A DNA stretch of 64,000 nucleotides from Neobacillus terrae (GCF_011393025.1 NZ_JAAOEO010000001.1:124001-188000); one strand, 5' to 3'; shown: positions 19,822 through 29,179, counted from the first letter of the stretch. The notes: generated from the letters alone by a model not told the origin. Made by a program: numbers and translations.

Positions 19822-20526
19822 ATGATGAAAACAAGCTTATTTTCGTGGATTGAGGAAGGGAATATTACGATTCCTTCTGTTTTATTATCGCAATATAAAA
19901 ATATGAAACTTAATGAAATAGAACTGGTTCTATTATTAAATATGATTGCTTTTATCGAAAAGGGTAACGAATTCCCTACTCCGGAAGAGCTTTCCTCCCG
20001 TATGACCATTACCGAGACTGATTGTACTGATATGCTTAGAAGGCTTATTCAAAAGGGATACATAATTATCCGTGATGAATTTACACCAGAAGGAATCAGA
20101 TATGAGAAATACTCACTAAAACCTCTCTGGGAAAGATTGGCTGATCATTTTTTAGCTAATCAAAAGAGTGAGCAGGCTACAGATAAACGCACAGATGAGA
20201 TGGACCTATATACATGTTTCGAAAAGGAATTTGGCCGGCCTCTTTCACCATTTGAATGTGAATCACTAGCAATGTGGATGGATGATGACCTCCATGAACC
20301 AGTTATCATCAAAGCAGCATTACGCGAAGCTGTAATGTCTGGAAAACTAAATTTCAGATATATTGACCGTATTTTATTTGAATGGAAGAAGAATGGAATT
20401 AAAACAATAGAACAGGCACGAAACCAGGGCCGTAAATTCAGGCAAAAACAGCTGCAGGGCAGGAATAACCAGGACGAATATCAAAAATCTTCTCCAATTC
20501 CCCTATATAATTGGCTCGAGCAGTAG
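19822..20526 (+). CDS. dnaD: DNA replication initiation/restart protein DnaD
   Basis: DnaD acts with DnaB and DnaI in loading the replicative helicase in Bacillota. The N-terminal winged-helix part covers residues 1-100 (PEELSSRMTITETDC), and the C-terminal DnaD/DnaB2 domain covers about 130-200 (FEKEFGRPLSPFECE and FRYIDRILFEWKKNG). Length 234 is normal. A strong aaaggaggtg lies before two adjacent ATG codons, and the first is used here. Confidence 0.93.
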   Translation: MMKTSLFSWIEEGNITIPSVLLSQYKNMKLNEIELVLLLNMIAFIEKGNEFPTPEELSSRMTITETDCTDMLRRLIQKGYIIIRDEFTPEGIRYEKYSLKPLWERLADHFLANQKSEQATDKRTDEMDLYTCFEKEFGRPLSPFECESLAMWMDDDLHEPVIIKAALREAVMSGKLNFRYIDRILFEWKKNGIKTIEQARNQGRKFRQKQLQGRNNQDEYQKSSPIPLYNWLEQ

Positions 20527-20530
20527 CCGC

Positions 20531-20560
20531 AAAAACGAGAGAGACAATCTCTCGTTTTTG
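20531..20560 (+). terminator. Terminator after dnaD
   Basis: A perfect stem AAAAACGAGAGA/TCTCTCGTTTTT with a 5-base loop, just after the dnaD stop codon. It separates dnaD from nth. Confidence 0.88.
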
Positions 20561-20664
20561 TATATAGAAAGTTATTTTCCTTTAATACCCTTCAGGATTT
20601 TAGTTTATATACATCTCATATTCAAGCACTATTATTCTAATGAATCAAAAAGCAGGTGAATCGA

Positions 20665-21333
20665 TTGTTAAATCAAAAACAAGTAAGATATTGCCTCGAT
20701 AAAATGAGGGAAATGTTTCCCGAGGCCCATTGTGAGCTTGTCCATTCAAATCCTTTTGAATTAGTTATTGCCGTAGCTCTGTCAGCACAATGTACAGATG
20801 CCCTAGTAAATAAAGTAACACGCACACTTTTTCAAAAGTATAAAAAACCTGAGGATTACTTGGCGGTTCCTCTGGAAGAGCTTCAGCAGGACATCCGTTC
20901 GATCGGACTATATAGAAATAAAGCAAAAAACATACAGAAACTCTGCCAGATGCTGCTAAATGATTATAATGGCAAGCTTCCCCGTGATAGGGACGAGCTA
21001 ACCAAATTTCCTGGCGTGGGAAGAAAAACTGCCAATGTGGTTGTTTCCGTAGCTTTTGACATACCAGCTATCGCAGTAGATACACATGTTGAGAGAGTTA
21101 GTAAAAGGCTTGGCATTTGCCGCTGGAAAGATAGTGTACTTCAGGTAGAAGAAACACTTATGAAAAAAGTGCCGCGGGATGAATGGTCTCTGACTCATCA
21201 TCGGCTTATTTTCTTTGGACGTTATCATTGTAAAGCTCAAAACCCTCAATGCCAGACATGTCCTCTTTTGGAGCTTTGCCGTGAAGGGAAAAAGAGAATG
21301 AAAGGAAAAGAGCCATGGATAGAGAATGTATAA
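20665..21333 (+). CDS. nth: Endonuclease III
   Basis: Nth removes oxidised pyrimidines and nicks abasic sites in base excision repair. The helix-hairpin-helix LTKFPGVGRKTANVV carries the catalytic lysine, the catalytic aspartate is in AVDTHVERV, and the 4Fe-4S cysteines follow the pattern C-x6-C-x2-C-x5-C at the C-terminus. I chose TTG 20665 (product MLNQKQVRYCLDKM) since aggtg lies at good spacing; GTG 20656 is also in frame. It overlaps ypoC by 19 bases. Confidence 0.93.
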   Translation: MLNQKQVRYCLDKMREMFPEAHCELVHSNPFELVIAVALSAQCTDALVNKVTRTLFQKYKKPEDYLAVPLEELQQDIRSIGLYRNKAKNIQKLCQMLLNDYNGKLPRDRDELTKFPGVGRKTANVVVSVAFDIPAIAVDTHVERVSKRLGICRWKDSVLQVEETLMKKVPRDEWSLTHHRLIFFGRYHCKAQNPQCQTCPLLELCREGKKRMKGKEPWIENV

Positions 21334-21836
21334 AAATAAAAATTCCTGATAAATTAACCAATCCATTTTTCTTTCCAGAAAAGGAAATAGTGATTAAGGT
21401 ATCACCAAGTGGGTTTGATCTTAATGAGAATTTTATTTATGATATCTTATTTTTTCTGGGGGAGGAAAGACATAGGCCGTGGGAGCATCTGAATGAAGCA
21501 CTCCCAATTCTTCGGAAAGAGTGGGAGAAAATTAAAATTACCCTTGAGGAGTTGCATACCAGGAGAGACAAATCGAATACCCTGCCCGCAATGAAAAAGG
21601 GAATAGGAGTCTTTTTACAATTTCTTTTCTGGAGTAATGAGAAACCTGTTATTCTAAAGTCTCCAATTCCTTTTGACTCTCTTGTTTATAAACCCGTGAA
21701 TGTTGAGGAAAGGTTGGGATTTATCATTTCAAGACCCGGGTTATTCCACTCCTTTATTCAGCTGGGAGAATTAATGGAAGAGCAGAAAAAGCAAAATGCA
21801 ATAAGAGCTATAAAGAAAAAAGCGTCCAAGCTTTAA
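21315..21836 (+). CDS. ypoC: Conserved hypothetical protein YpoC
   Basis: A 173-residue soluble protein with no recognised catalytic motif, in the position of ypoC after nth in B. subtilis. Its start overlaps the 3' end of nth, implying cotranslation. The C-terminus is short and basic (AIRAIKKKASKL). It converges on ponA and shares a terminator with it. Confidence 0.78.
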   Translation: MDRECIKIKIPDKLTNPFFFPEKEIVIKVSPSGFDLNENFIYDILFFLGEERHRPWEHLNEALPILRKEWEKIKITLEELHTRRDKSNTLPAMKKGIGVFLQFLFWSNEKPVILKSPIPFDSLVYKPVNVEERLGFIISRPGLFHSFIQLGELMEEQKKQNAIRAIKKKASKL

Positions 21837-21853
21837 GAGCTGGACGCTTTTAC
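21817..21853. terminator. Bidirectional terminator between ypoC and ponA
   Basis: A long stem AAAAGCGTCC-AAGCT / AGCT-GGACGCTTTT with a short loop lies at the convergent ends of ypoC and ponA. It overlaps the last codons of ypoC. Confidence 0.85.
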
Positions 21854-21871
21854 TTTATTAAGATCTTTATT

Positions 21872-24682
21872 TTAATGGCCAGTGCCGCCTGTAGTACCAC
21901 CAGTGCCGCCTGTAGTTCCGCCGGTGCCGCCTGTAGTACCACCAGTTCCGCCTGTAGTTCCGCCAGTGCCGCCGGTAGTTCCGCCAGTGCCGGTAGTTCC
22001 GCCAGTGCCGGTAGTTCCGCCAGTGCCGGTAGTTCCGCCAGTGCCGGTAGTTCCGCCAGTGCCGCCTGTAGTACCACCAGTGCCGCCTGTAGTTCCGCCA
22101 GTGCCGCCTGTAGTTCCGCCAGTGCCGCCTGTAGTTCCTCCAGTGCCACCGGTAGTTCCACCAGTGCCGCCGGTTCCGCCTGTCGGAGGGGTAGCTGGTG
22201 GGTTGGTTCCACCGTTGTTACCATTTCCGTTGCCATTGTTACCATTTCCATTGTTACCATTATCAGTGCCGTTACCGTTGTTACCGTCACCATTGTTTCC
22301 ATTATTGCCACCAGTATCAGGCGCGGCAGGAACACTTACTGATGCAGACACAGTGTCGCTCTTTTCAGAGCCGGAAAGGGCTGTCACAGAGAATTTATAA
22401 GAGCTTCCCGGAACAGCATTAGGAATTTGCAGGCTCTTTCCAGAAACGGTAAAGCTTTGCTGCCAGCCATTATCACTAGAGGCATCAACTTGGAATTTAA
22501 CATCTTTTCCATTTTGAGGATAATCCCAGCTTAAAGTGATGGCACCCTGATCGTATTTTGCATTAACATTAGTAGGGGCATCCATTTTGGTATACTTTTC
22601 AGAAACCTGTTTTGGTGCGTGGCCTCTGACAGCATATTCATAGCTTACTCTATCTTCCGGTGTATAAGGGCCAGCAAGCTTTGCAGGCATGGTATCCTTT
22701 TCGACCCGGACTCTTGTTACGCTCTTCGGCATAGTAAAGTCCGCTGTTTTTACATCTTCTGATGCATAGGCCATTACACTTTTAAATATGCCCTGGGCAA
22801 TCTTTTGGTCGCTGCCTTCATGGATAGGGTTCTTAAGGTCTGCGTATCCAGTCCACACAGAAGCCGTGTAGTTGGTGGTATATCCCGTAAACCATGCATC
22901 AGGGACGTCTTTGCTATTTGTAATGCCAAATTGTCTCATTTGATCATCGGTATAATTTGTTGTTCCAGATTTTCCGGCTACTGGAAGGCCTGGGATTCTC
23001 GCCTTTGTACCTGTACCGTACTCAAGAACACTTTTTAGCATATCGCTGATCATGAAAGCCGTATAGTCTTTCATAACTGGTTTTGTTTCATGTTTTAAAT
23101 TTATTTCGGTGCCATCGCGAAGCGCTATTTTTTTAACAAAATAAGGCTTTGTATAATATCCGTTATTTCCAAAGGCTGCATAAGCACCCGCAACTTGAAT
23201 TGGAGCAATACCACCTGTTTTGCCGCCAAATCCACCAATAGCGTATGACTCATAAATTTCTTTAAGAGGAATGCCAAGATTAATGGCGAAATTCTTAGCC
23301 CTGTCCAATCCAACCTGCTGCAGCGTCTGTACCGCAGGAGTATTACGTGATAACGCAAGTGCCTTTCTGATGGTCATTGGGCCCATATATTTATTATCCC
23401 AGTTTCCAAATTCCTTGCCGCCTGTATACGTTATTTTCTTATCTTCAATCATATGATATGTTCCCCATTGAAGGTACTCAATAGCAGGGCCATAATCAAG
23501 AATTGGCTTAACTGTAGAACCAGGCTGACGTTTTATATCCGTAGCATAGTTAAAGGCACGTTTAACATTTTGCTGATTCCGCCCTCCGCCGATAGCTCTG
23601 ACTTCACCCGTTTTAGTATCTAAGAGGGTTACTCCTGCCTGGAATTTATCGTCCGGATATTGGACATAGTCATTAGTGTTTAATACATCCTCCACATGCT
23701 TCTGTGCTTTTTGATCAAGTGTGGTATAAATGCTCAATCCATCTGAATAAATATCAAAATTTCCATTGCCTTCAACTTCTTCTATGACTGCATCGACAAA
23801 AGCATCGTATGGATGAGTGTCTTTTTTACGCTGTTCCTGAGGAACGAGTCCTGTAGTTATTGGCGTTTTAATCGCATTTTCCATTTCTGTTTTTGTAATA
23901 TACCCATGTTTATGCATTAATGAGAGTACAATATTACGTCTTTTTTCAGCTGCCTCTGGATGCAAAAACGGATTATAATTATTAGGGCTTTGCGGCATTC
24001 CTGCCAGCATTGCAGCTTGCGGAAGGGTTACATCCTTAAGCTCCTTGCCAAAATAAATCTTAGCTGCCGTTCCTGCTCCGTGTGCATTTTCAGACATGAA
24101 TATTTTATTTACATACATTTCAAGAATTTGATGTTTTGTATAATGCTGCTCCAGCTGATAGGCCAGGTAGGCTTCCTGAACCTTCCTTTTTATTGTTTTT
24201 TCCGGTGTAAGGATGGAGTTTTTTACAACCTGCTGGGTAATTGTACTTCCGCCCTCACTGCCAAAGCCGTGGGTAATATTTGCCATAACAGCCCCGCCAA
24301 GACGCACAACATCTATTCCGTGATGCTTATAAAAGCGAGCATCCTCTGTAGCGATAAAGGCATTCTCAACGACTTTTGGAATCTGATCATAAGTGACATA
24401 ATCCCTGCTGTCCATTGCTCCAACTTCAGTTACAAAGTTGCCATCTTTATCATATATTTTGGATGCGATTGGATCTTTTAACAATTTCTTATCCAGTTTT
24501 GGAGTATCTTTTACTAAATAAGCAAAGGTTGCTGCTCCGGCAAGCATGCCTAAGATTCCAAGCGCTACCAGGAAAAGAAAAATCTTTTTCACAAGGCTGC
24601 CTTTTTTCTTTTTGCTTTTTTGGCTTCCCTGAGAATTAAGCCTCTTTCGGCGTTCTTCTCTTGATTGATACTTTTCAGCCAT
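21872..24682 (-). CDS. ponA: Class A penicillin-binding protein 1A/1B
   Basis: A bifunctional peptidoglycan synthase. After a basic cytoplasmic tail and one membrane helix (about 29-53), the glycosyltransferase-51 domain has EDARFYKHHG and GGSTITQQ. The transpeptidase domain has the active-site motif STVK (RQPGSTVKP), SRN, and KSGTTN. A fibronectin type III-like domain follows (about 705-800), then an Asn/Gly-rich linker and a long Thr-Gly-Gly repeat tail ending TGGTGH. At 936 residues it is slightly longer than B. subtilis PonA; the tail accounts for the difference. It follows recU by 41 bases. Confidence 0.95.
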   Translation of the reverse strand: MAEKYQSREERRKRLNSQGSQKSKKKKGSLVKKIFLFLVALGILGMLAGAATFAYLVKDTPKLDKKLLKDPIASKIYDKDGNFVTEVGAMDSRDYVTYDQIPKVVENAFIATEDARFYKHHGIDVVRLGGAVMANITHGFGSEGGSTITQQVVKNSILTPEKTIKRKVQEAYLAYQLEQHYTKHQILEMYVNKIFMSENAHGAGTAAKIYFGKELKDVTLPQAAMLAGMPQSPNNYNPFLHPEAAEKRRNIVLSLMHKHGYITKTEMENAIKTPITTGLVPQEQRKKDTHPYDAFVDAVIEEVEGNGNFDIYSDGLSIYTTLDQKAQKHVEDVLNTNDYVQYPDDKFQAGVTLLDTKTGEVRAIGGGRNQQNVKRAFNYATDIKRQPGSTVKPILDYGPAIEYLQWGTYHMIEDKKITYTGGKEFGNWDNKYMGPMTIRKALALSRNTPAVQTLQQVGLDRAKNFAINLGIPLKEIYESYAIGGFGGKTGGIAPIQVAGAYAAFGNNGYYTKPYFVKKIALRDGTEINLKHETKPVMKDYTAFMISDMLKSVLEYGTGTKARIPGLPVAGKSGTTNYTDDQMRQFGITNSKDVPDAWFTGYTTNYTASVWTGYADLKNPIHEGSDQKIAQGIFKSVMAYASEDVKTADFTMPKSVTRVRVEKDTMPAKLAGPYTPEDRVSYEYAVRGHAPKQVSEKYTKMDAPTNVNAKYDQGAITLSWDYPQNGKDVKFQVDASSDNGWQQSFTVSGKSLQIPNAVPGSSYKFSVTALSGSEKSDTVSASVSVPAAPDTGGNNGNNGDGNNGNGTDNGNNGNGNNGNGNGNNGGTNPPATPPTGGTGGTGGTTGGTGGTTGGTGGTTGGTGGTTGGTGGTTGGTGGTTGTGGTTGTGGTTGTGGTTGTGGTTGGTGGTTGGTGGTTGGTGGTTGGTGGTTGGTGH
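21878..22190 (-). repeat. Minisatellite coding the C-terminal Thr/Gly tail of PonA
   Basis: Tandem units of 18 bases (and four units of 15 bases in the middle) encode TGGTTGG-type repeats. Third-position changes (for example ccgcc versus accacc on the plus strand) are shared between neighbouring units, which suggests repeat expansion. All unit lengths are multiples of three, so the reading frame is kept. Confidence 0.9.
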
Positions 24683-24723
24683 TTGCTCTTTCCTTCCTTT
24701 CTAACCTTTACCTGAATCCTTTT

Positions 24724-25335
24724 TTAAAGGTCATAAAGCTTATCTATTACTTTAATATAGTCAATCCGAGGATGAAAACCAAGCGGAATGCTGTGACCAG
24801 CCGTTTGGATTTCTTCCTTGGTAATTGATTTTCTTCCGCCGCTATTCATTCTTTCCCAGAACACCATTAAATGTTTCGCTTCCAGCCAATACAGTTCATT
24901 TTCTGATGTGAACCGCAGGATAACAAAGCAAATCCCGCCTTGTGACAACACTGCCCTCATATGGCGGATTTGGTGTTCGTGAAAGTTTTTTAAGGGAAAT
25001 GAGGAAGAATTTTGTGTTTCCTTTGCTTCGAAATCGATATATTTCCCTTTATATATTCCATTGTAATCAGTAGTAGAGGCTTGTTTGAAATACGCTTCTT
25101 TAATAACAGCTGCACTTCTTTTTGGATAATCCACCTGTACAATTTGAACAGGGGTAGGCTTTTTATGAATAACTGCAATTTCCCGTTGAAGGTAATACTC
25201 ATTTGTTTCATTTAAATCTTCTTCCAGTGTCATTCCTCTATTACTATAGCTAAACTTCTTTTCAATTTTTATACTTGGCTTTTTTTCCGAGTCCTTTGGA
25301 GTGTATTTTCTTCCATTAGGGTAGTGAAATTTCAT
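24724..25335 (-). CDS. recU: Holliday junction resolvase RecU
   Basis: RecU cleaves four-way junctions in recombination and chromosome segregation in Bacillota. The catalytic region is visible as [18 protein letters not shown] with the downstream [10 protein letters not shown] motif. At 203 residues it is full length. A gaaaggag site precedes ATG. The recU-ponA pair is conserved in Bacillus and links repair and wall synthesis on one transcript. Confidence 0.95.
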   Translation of the reverse strand: MKFHYPNGRKYTPKDSEKKPSIKIEKKFSYSNRGMTLEEDLNETNEYYLQREIAVIHKKPTPVQIVQVDYPKRSAAVIKEAYFKQASTTDYNGIYKGKYIDFEAKETQNSSSFPLKNFHEHQIRHMRAVLSQGGICFVILRFTSENELYWLEAKHLMVFWERMNSGGRKSITKEEIQTAGHSIPLGFHPRIDYIKVIDKLYDL

Positions 25336-25490
25336 TGATAAGCTCCTTTCAAACTATTACTTATCATATCAAATTAACACTTTGATAGGTTGAATAAAAA
25401 AAGAATAAGTGGTCATCCTATGCAGGCACAAGAATAATGGAAGTAACTCTAAAGGCTTTGAAATATTATGCCGGAAAAGGGATTATCAAT

Positions 25491-26465
25491 ATGAATCATC
25501 TTACAATACAGGAACAATTGCTAATTCGTCAAATAGAAGATGAAACCGCCCGATCCAATGTTGATAACATTACCAGAACGGATGCTTACTTTAAGTTTTT
25601 TTATAAAAATAGAGAAATAATCTGGTCATTCCTTGCAAGTATGGTATCAAGGAATGGCGGATGGAATATGTGTGATCTTGAAGGCGCTATTTTTCCTCAG
25701 ATGCTGGAATCCCCTGTAAGAAAACAGCTTTTCCTTACCTATGAAAGGGCAAATTGGCTTATTTTTCATGATGTATACCCCCAATTGCTTATCTATGAAT
25801 ATTCGACGAAATTTAATCGCCCGTTGTTTCATCTTTTGAACTATTTTGACGTTTCGGCATTTATCCAGCGGGAGTGGAAGCTGTTTTGGGATAAGAATGA
25901 TATTTACCGGTTAACAACATCACTTATTATTAATGAACAAAATGTCATCCAAAAACCAGTTATCGAACATCCTGTGTATAAAAATAAAGTGTTTCGGTCC
26001 CTAATTTTTTCCTTTCAGGACTGGCTCCATTTCAGCAGTGTATTATTTCCAACCTGCAGCGGAGAGTTATATGGAGCCAGTGTAAATGGTTTTAGAAATC
26101 TTTCCGAGCGCATTAATTTAGGGAAGAGGCTGGTAAGAATCCTATTCCATCAAAGACTTTTTCCATATTTTCTTGAATTTGCTGAAAAAACACCCCATAC
26201 AGGATCACGGCATGACTTCGAGCAATATTTTAAGACAAAAGTAAGAAGAGAGACACCTTTTCTTCGAGCAACTTTTCCTATTATAGAACATCATAGACAT
26301 GAATATAGAGATTGGAGTTTGGACAGGCGCATTCATTTCAGTTGGATACATCCTGTCCAGCACAGACACCCTATTCATTTGACTGATTGGTATATTCATA
26401 AAAGAGATCAGCTTCAGCTCCTTAAGTCACTGCAAAAAGTATGGGATTACAAAAAAGGGGATTAA
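25491..26465 (+). CDS. yppC: DUF2515 family protein YppC
   Basis: A 324-residue protein of the DUF2515/YppC family, with conserved stretches NVDNITRTDAYF, SRNGGWNMCDLEG and NWLIFHDVYPQLL. The function is unknown. It is divergent from recU, as in B. subtilis. I chose ATG 25491, which has aaaaggga at good spacing and gives a family-like N-terminus; ATG 25437 has no ribosome binding site. Confidence 0.85.
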   Translation: MNHLTIQEQLLIRQIEDETARSNVDNITRTDAYFKFFYKNREIIWSFLASMVSRNGGWNMCDLEGAIFPQMLESPVRKQLFLTYERANWLIFHDVYPQLLIYEYSTKFNRPLFHLLNYFDVSAFIQREWKLFWDKNDIYRLTTSLIINEQNVIQKPVIEHPVYKNKVFRSLIFSFQDWLHFSSVLFPTCSGELYGASVNGFRNLSERINLGKRLVRILFHQRLFPYFLEFAEKTPHTGSRHDFEQYFKTKVRRETPFLRATFPIIEHHRHEYRDWSLDRRIHFSWIHPVQHRHPIHLTDWYIHKRDQLQLLKSLQKVWDYKKGD

Positions 26466-26513
26466 AAAAGGAAGAGTCAATAGAAGATATTAGACAAAAA
26501 ATAAATATTAGCT

Positions 26514-26542
26514 AAAAAAAAGCAAGGGATCCCTTGCTTTTT
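26514..26542. terminator. Bidirectional terminator between yppC and the SspM-like gene
   Basis: Perfect stem AAAGCAAGGGATCCCTTGCTTT between convergent genes, with A-rich and T-rich flanks. Confidence 0.85.
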
Positions 26543-26574
26543 GAATGTAAAACTTTTTGTCCTAAGCCCATTAA

Positions 26575-26682
26575 TTACTCTGCTGGACGATTTTCCCCAA
26601 TTAATTTTTTATCACCATATCCCGTTTTTTTGCTATCTTGGCGGCTTGCCTGGGTTTTGTTTTCCTTACCCTTCTGTTTCAT
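26575..26682 (-). CDS. sspM: Small acid-soluble spore protein, SspM-like
   Basis: A 35-residue, lysine/glutamine-rich peptide starting MKQKGKENKTQ and ending DKKLIGENRPAE. The C-terminal DKKL-x-G-x-NRP pattern is what I recall for the minor spore protein SspM, and the length agrees. A strong gggaggtg ribosome binding site lies before the ATG. It converges on yppC and shares its terminator. It should be made in the forespore, but I did not try to define a sigma-G promoter. Confidence 0.65.
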   Translation of the reverse strand: MKQKGKENKTQASRQDSKKTGYGDKKLIGENRPAE

Positions 26683-26874
26683 GGTTTAAACACCTCCCGG
26701 AGTTATTTTGCCCAGGTTCGTGCCTTTCATTCTTAATCTGTCTGTGTCGAATGGCAAAGAAAAAGCCATCGAATTCCATTTTCTTTGCCGAATAGCTTCT
26801 AGTTTTGTCAGGGTAGAAGGATAGGAAAAATAAAAGGCGAATATTCGTGGTAGAATATGAAGGAGGTTTTATTA

Positions 26875-27126
26875 ATGAACGAAACTGTATCGCAAAAGGA
26901 ACAGGTGTTACTTATGATTTCTCAAATCTCCAGTCAGCTTGAAGAATTGGAGAACCTCCTGGACTCCTCATTTTCTGGATTGCGTAATCAGTTATATTTA
27001 ACTGAAGCTAAGAAAATAGAAGTGGTTAAGGAGCAAATAGATTCATTTGATAAAGAAGCTCAAGACCGACATAGTGAAACTCTAGTTCACACTGTAAACA
27101 GCTTAGGGCTTGAACTTAGTTTTTAA
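26875..27126 (+). CDS. Small hypothetical coiled-coil protein
   Basis: An 83-residue acidic, helical protein (MNETVSQKEQVLL...) without a recognised domain; heptad-like leucine spacing suggests a coiled coil between residues 10 and 60. A strong aaggagg site lies 8 bases before ATG 26875. It occupies the place of yppD in the yppC-yppE interval, but I cannot confirm homology. It ends about 80 bases before yppE. Confidence 0.6.
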   Translation: MNETVSQKEQVLLMISQISSQLEELENLLDSSFSGLRNQLYLTEAKKIEVVKEQIDSFDKEAQDRHSETLVHTVNSLGLELSF

Positions 27127-27205
27127 AAAGATAAAATATAAAGAAGGAAAAGTAGCTTTCGATTTGAATGCTGCTTTTATTTTGGCTTTAAAAGGGGAAA
27201 TATAT

Positions 27206-27565
27206 ATGGAAGATCGTCTGGGTGTATTGACTGATACTTTATTAAAGTTAAACGATCAAATTCTTAAAACATTTGAGGAAACGAAAAAAAGTGGCCAGGA
27301 GGGAGATTTCTACAATGAAGTAAAACCCTTTGCAGATAGAGTTAAGGCAGCAAGTGACGATTGGAAAGAGCAGGCTTTAAAATGGTACTTGACACATCGG
27401 CCCAAGAATTTTCACTCCAGCCAAATAGAATCGGTTCATGACCATATTGGAAATATTTCTATTCAGGCCTTTTACCCACAAACAAGCAAAGCTAAATTTT
27501 TACATGCATCCAAATCAATTGATTATAATCTAAGTGTTTTGTTGGAATCCGTAAAACAACAGTAA
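27206..27565 (+). CDS. yppE: DUF1798 family protein YppE
   Basis: A 119-residue all-helical protein of the DUF1798/YppE family. Recognised stretches include KLNDQILKTFEETKKSGQEGDFYNEVKPF and ALKWYLTHRPKNFHSSQIES (each quoted here only in part of the protein). Function unknown. I chose ATG 27206, preceded by aaagggga, which gives the usual family length; the reading frame is open upstream but begins within the previous gene. Confidence 0.8.
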   Translation: MEDRLGVLTDTLLKLNDQILKTFEETKKSGQEGDFYNEVKPFADRVKAASDDWKEQALKWYLTHRPKNFHSSQIESVHDHIGNISIQAFYPQTSKAKFLHASKSIDYNLSVLLESVKQQ

Positions 27566-27567
27566 AA

Positions 27568-27600
27568 GGGTGCCCTTAAATGAGGGCACCCTAGTTTTTT
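27568..27600 (+). terminator. Terminator after yppE
   Basis: Perfect stem GGGTGCCCT/AGGGCACCC with a 6-base loop, followed by TAGTTTTTT. Confidence 0.9.
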
Positions 27601-27661
27601 ACTTATTGAAAAATCTTCACTTGATAAGAATCAGTGTTTAAGCAGCTTAAACCAATTCTTT

Positions 27662-27874
27662 TTAATTTTTACTTTCGATGAGGGAGTTATCTTCTGCGTG
27701 GTCCAGCTGCACTGCTCCCTGGTTTTCTAGTTCGCGGACAAGCTGACGGTATTCCTTGAATGTTATTTCATTATGAATGTAAGCCTTCTTGGCAAAAGCC
27801 ATTAAGTCATTCGGATCTTTAGTCTGGTAATCCCGATTTTCTGTAAATTTAGCTTGAAGTTCATGAATATCCAT
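27662..27874 (-). CDS. yppF: YppF-like small protein
   Basis: A 70-residue protein beginning MDIHELQAKF with a conserved central FAKKAYIHNEITFKEYRQLVRELE segment characteristic of the YppF family. It has no known function. Start chosen at 27874, since aaggagga lies 7 bases upstream; the longer in-frame start would bury that site. It runs opposite to yppE and yppG. Confidence 0.8.
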   Translation of the reverse strand: MDIHELQAKFTENRDYQTKDPNDLMAFAKKAYIHNEITFKEYRQLVRELENQGAVQLDHAEDNSLIESKN

Positions 27875-27989
27875 CTTTGTCTCCTCCTTCATCTTTTTTT
27901 TACTGTATCATAAAATAGCTTTTTTTCTAGTTTTTAAAAAATTTAAACTTCCGACAATTTTCACCAATTTTGTTAATCTTGCCTGGTAT

Positions 27990-28035
27990 TTTCGCTCACG
28001 CCGCTCGCTTTTCGCTGGAGTCTCGCGCCTTTCAG
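27990..28035 (-). repeat. Fragment of the dispersed Bacillaceae repeat
   Basis: On the minus strand this stretch reads aaggcgcgagactccagcg followed directly by aaagcgagc. The first part matches the left portion and the second resembles the right portion of the element at 12340-12590, so this appears to be a copy with its middle deleted. The remaining gap between yppF and yppG (27875-28216) is AT-rich with no gene that I can support. Confidence 0.6.
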
Positions 28036-28216
28036 GGCAAAACCCTTTTAAAAAAATTGCTGTAGATGTTAACAGATCGTATCATAACCAAAATGCAAAT
28101 GCATTATCGCTGACTGTCGATCGCTGCTAACGATCAACTTCATCTAAAAAATAGTCACACATGGGTTCTATCTTTCATAAATTGTATTGATGAAAAAGCG
28201 GAGGAGATGTTTGCCC

Positions 28217-28750
28217 ATGTTTGGAATTCCGAATAAACCATATGACTTCAATCAATATTACCCGGGGCAAATGCAGCAAGGGAATCCGTACCATACAAAC
28301 GGTTTCTTTCGAAACACCCCGTATCCTTATCAGCCACAGGAAAATTATCAGTATTATCAGTCCCCTAACTATTATAATGGAGCCATTCAGCCATATCAGC
28401 CGCAGCAAAATATGCAGGGTTACCAAAACAATCACTATTTTAATTCACAGAAAGATCAACAGTTTTTGTTTCACAATCCACTGCAGCCGCAGGAGGATTA
28501 TTACGGAAACCCATATGCCCAGCAAAACGAATATCAGCAATATAATCCTTATATGAATGCTAACCCGTATCCTAAACCGGGTATGATGCCTAAGCAGCCA
28601 GGAGGATTTCAAAGCTTTATGAATTCCTTTAAGTCACAGGATGGATCAGTGGATTTTAATAAAATGATGAATACAGCAGGTCAAATGATGAATGCTGTTA
28701 ACCAGGTATCTTCATTAGTGAAAGGGTTCGGCGGAATGTTTAAGGTATAG
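28217..28750 (+). CDS. yppG: YppG-like spore coat-type protein
   Basis: A 177-residue protein very rich in Gln, Tyr, Asn and Pro over its first 130 residues, ending in a glycine-containing helical segment (NKMMNTAGQMMNAVNQVSSLVKGFGGMF). This composition and the neighbourhood fit the YppG-like family, which resembles coat-associated proteins. The start at ATG 28217 follows ggaggagatg. It probably acts at the spore surface, but this is inferred from composition. Confidence 0.78.
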   Translation: MFGIPNKPYDFNQYYPGQMQQGNPYHTNGFFRNTPYPYQPQENYQYYQSPNYYNGAIQPYQPQQNMQGYQNNHYFNSQKDQQFLFHNPLQPQEDYYGNPYAQQNEYQQYNPYMNANPYPKPGMMPKQPGGFQSFMNSFKSQDGSVDFNKMMNTAGQMMNAVNQVSSLVKGFGGMFKV

Positions 28751-28843
28751 GAATTCCTTTGCCTTTATCATTGTTGAACCTTTAGTGGGTAATTTTAATT
28801 TATATAAAATTAATAATGAAAAAAGGCCGCCACTGGCCGCCTC

Positions 28844-28893
28844 AGACTGTAGTCAAACTCCATGGAACGAGTTTGCCTACAGTCTTTTTATTT
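28844..28893 (+). terminator. Terminator after yppG
   Basis: A long hairpin, AGACTGTAG...CAAACTC paired with GAGTTTG...CTACAGTCT, followed by TTTTATTT. It lies about 95 bases after the yppG stop. Confidence 0.88.
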
Positions 28894-28908
28894 ACTAGAG
28901 GGGGCCTG

Positions 28909-29153
28909 TTGATTTCCCTTCATAGGCACTCGCTTTCTGCTAGGCGTGTGGTGAGCCTGTCAAGTTTCAGGACTAGCCTCACGAGGTCGTTTCGGTCCGG
29001 ATGTTGAAGTAAAAGTTCAGCTTCATCCTCAGGCACTCCAGCGCTTGGCGGCGCTGAACAGGTCTCTTCCGTTCTTTCTCCTCGGTGGACACGCCTGTGG
29101 GGTCTCGTCTGACAGCTAATCCCGCAGGACATTGAATAAGCTCTTTTAATCAA
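28909..29153 (-). repeat. Dispersed Bacillaceae intergenic repeat, copy 2
   Basis: Read on the minus strand it contains gagaccccacaggcg, accgaggagaaagaacg, aagcgctggag and gatgaag...cttcaac in the same order as the element at 12340-12590. The outer ends are TTGATT on both strands (28909 and 29153). It has no coding frame that I would support. It fills most of the gap between yppG and the ABC permease genes. Confidence 0.7.
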
Positions 29154-29179
29154 CAGCGCACGAAGGAAAAATGCGGTGT

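Noticed and set aside
21875..22400. Plus-strand frames rich in Val-Pro-Pro or Ser-Ala-Cys opposite ponA
   Set aside because: They are the complement of the Thr-Gly repeat tail of PonA; low complexity keeps all frames open.
26541..26795. Plus-strand frame of 84 codons
   Set aside because: It is opposite the SspM-like gene, which has a strong ribosome binding site and a recognisable C-terminus.
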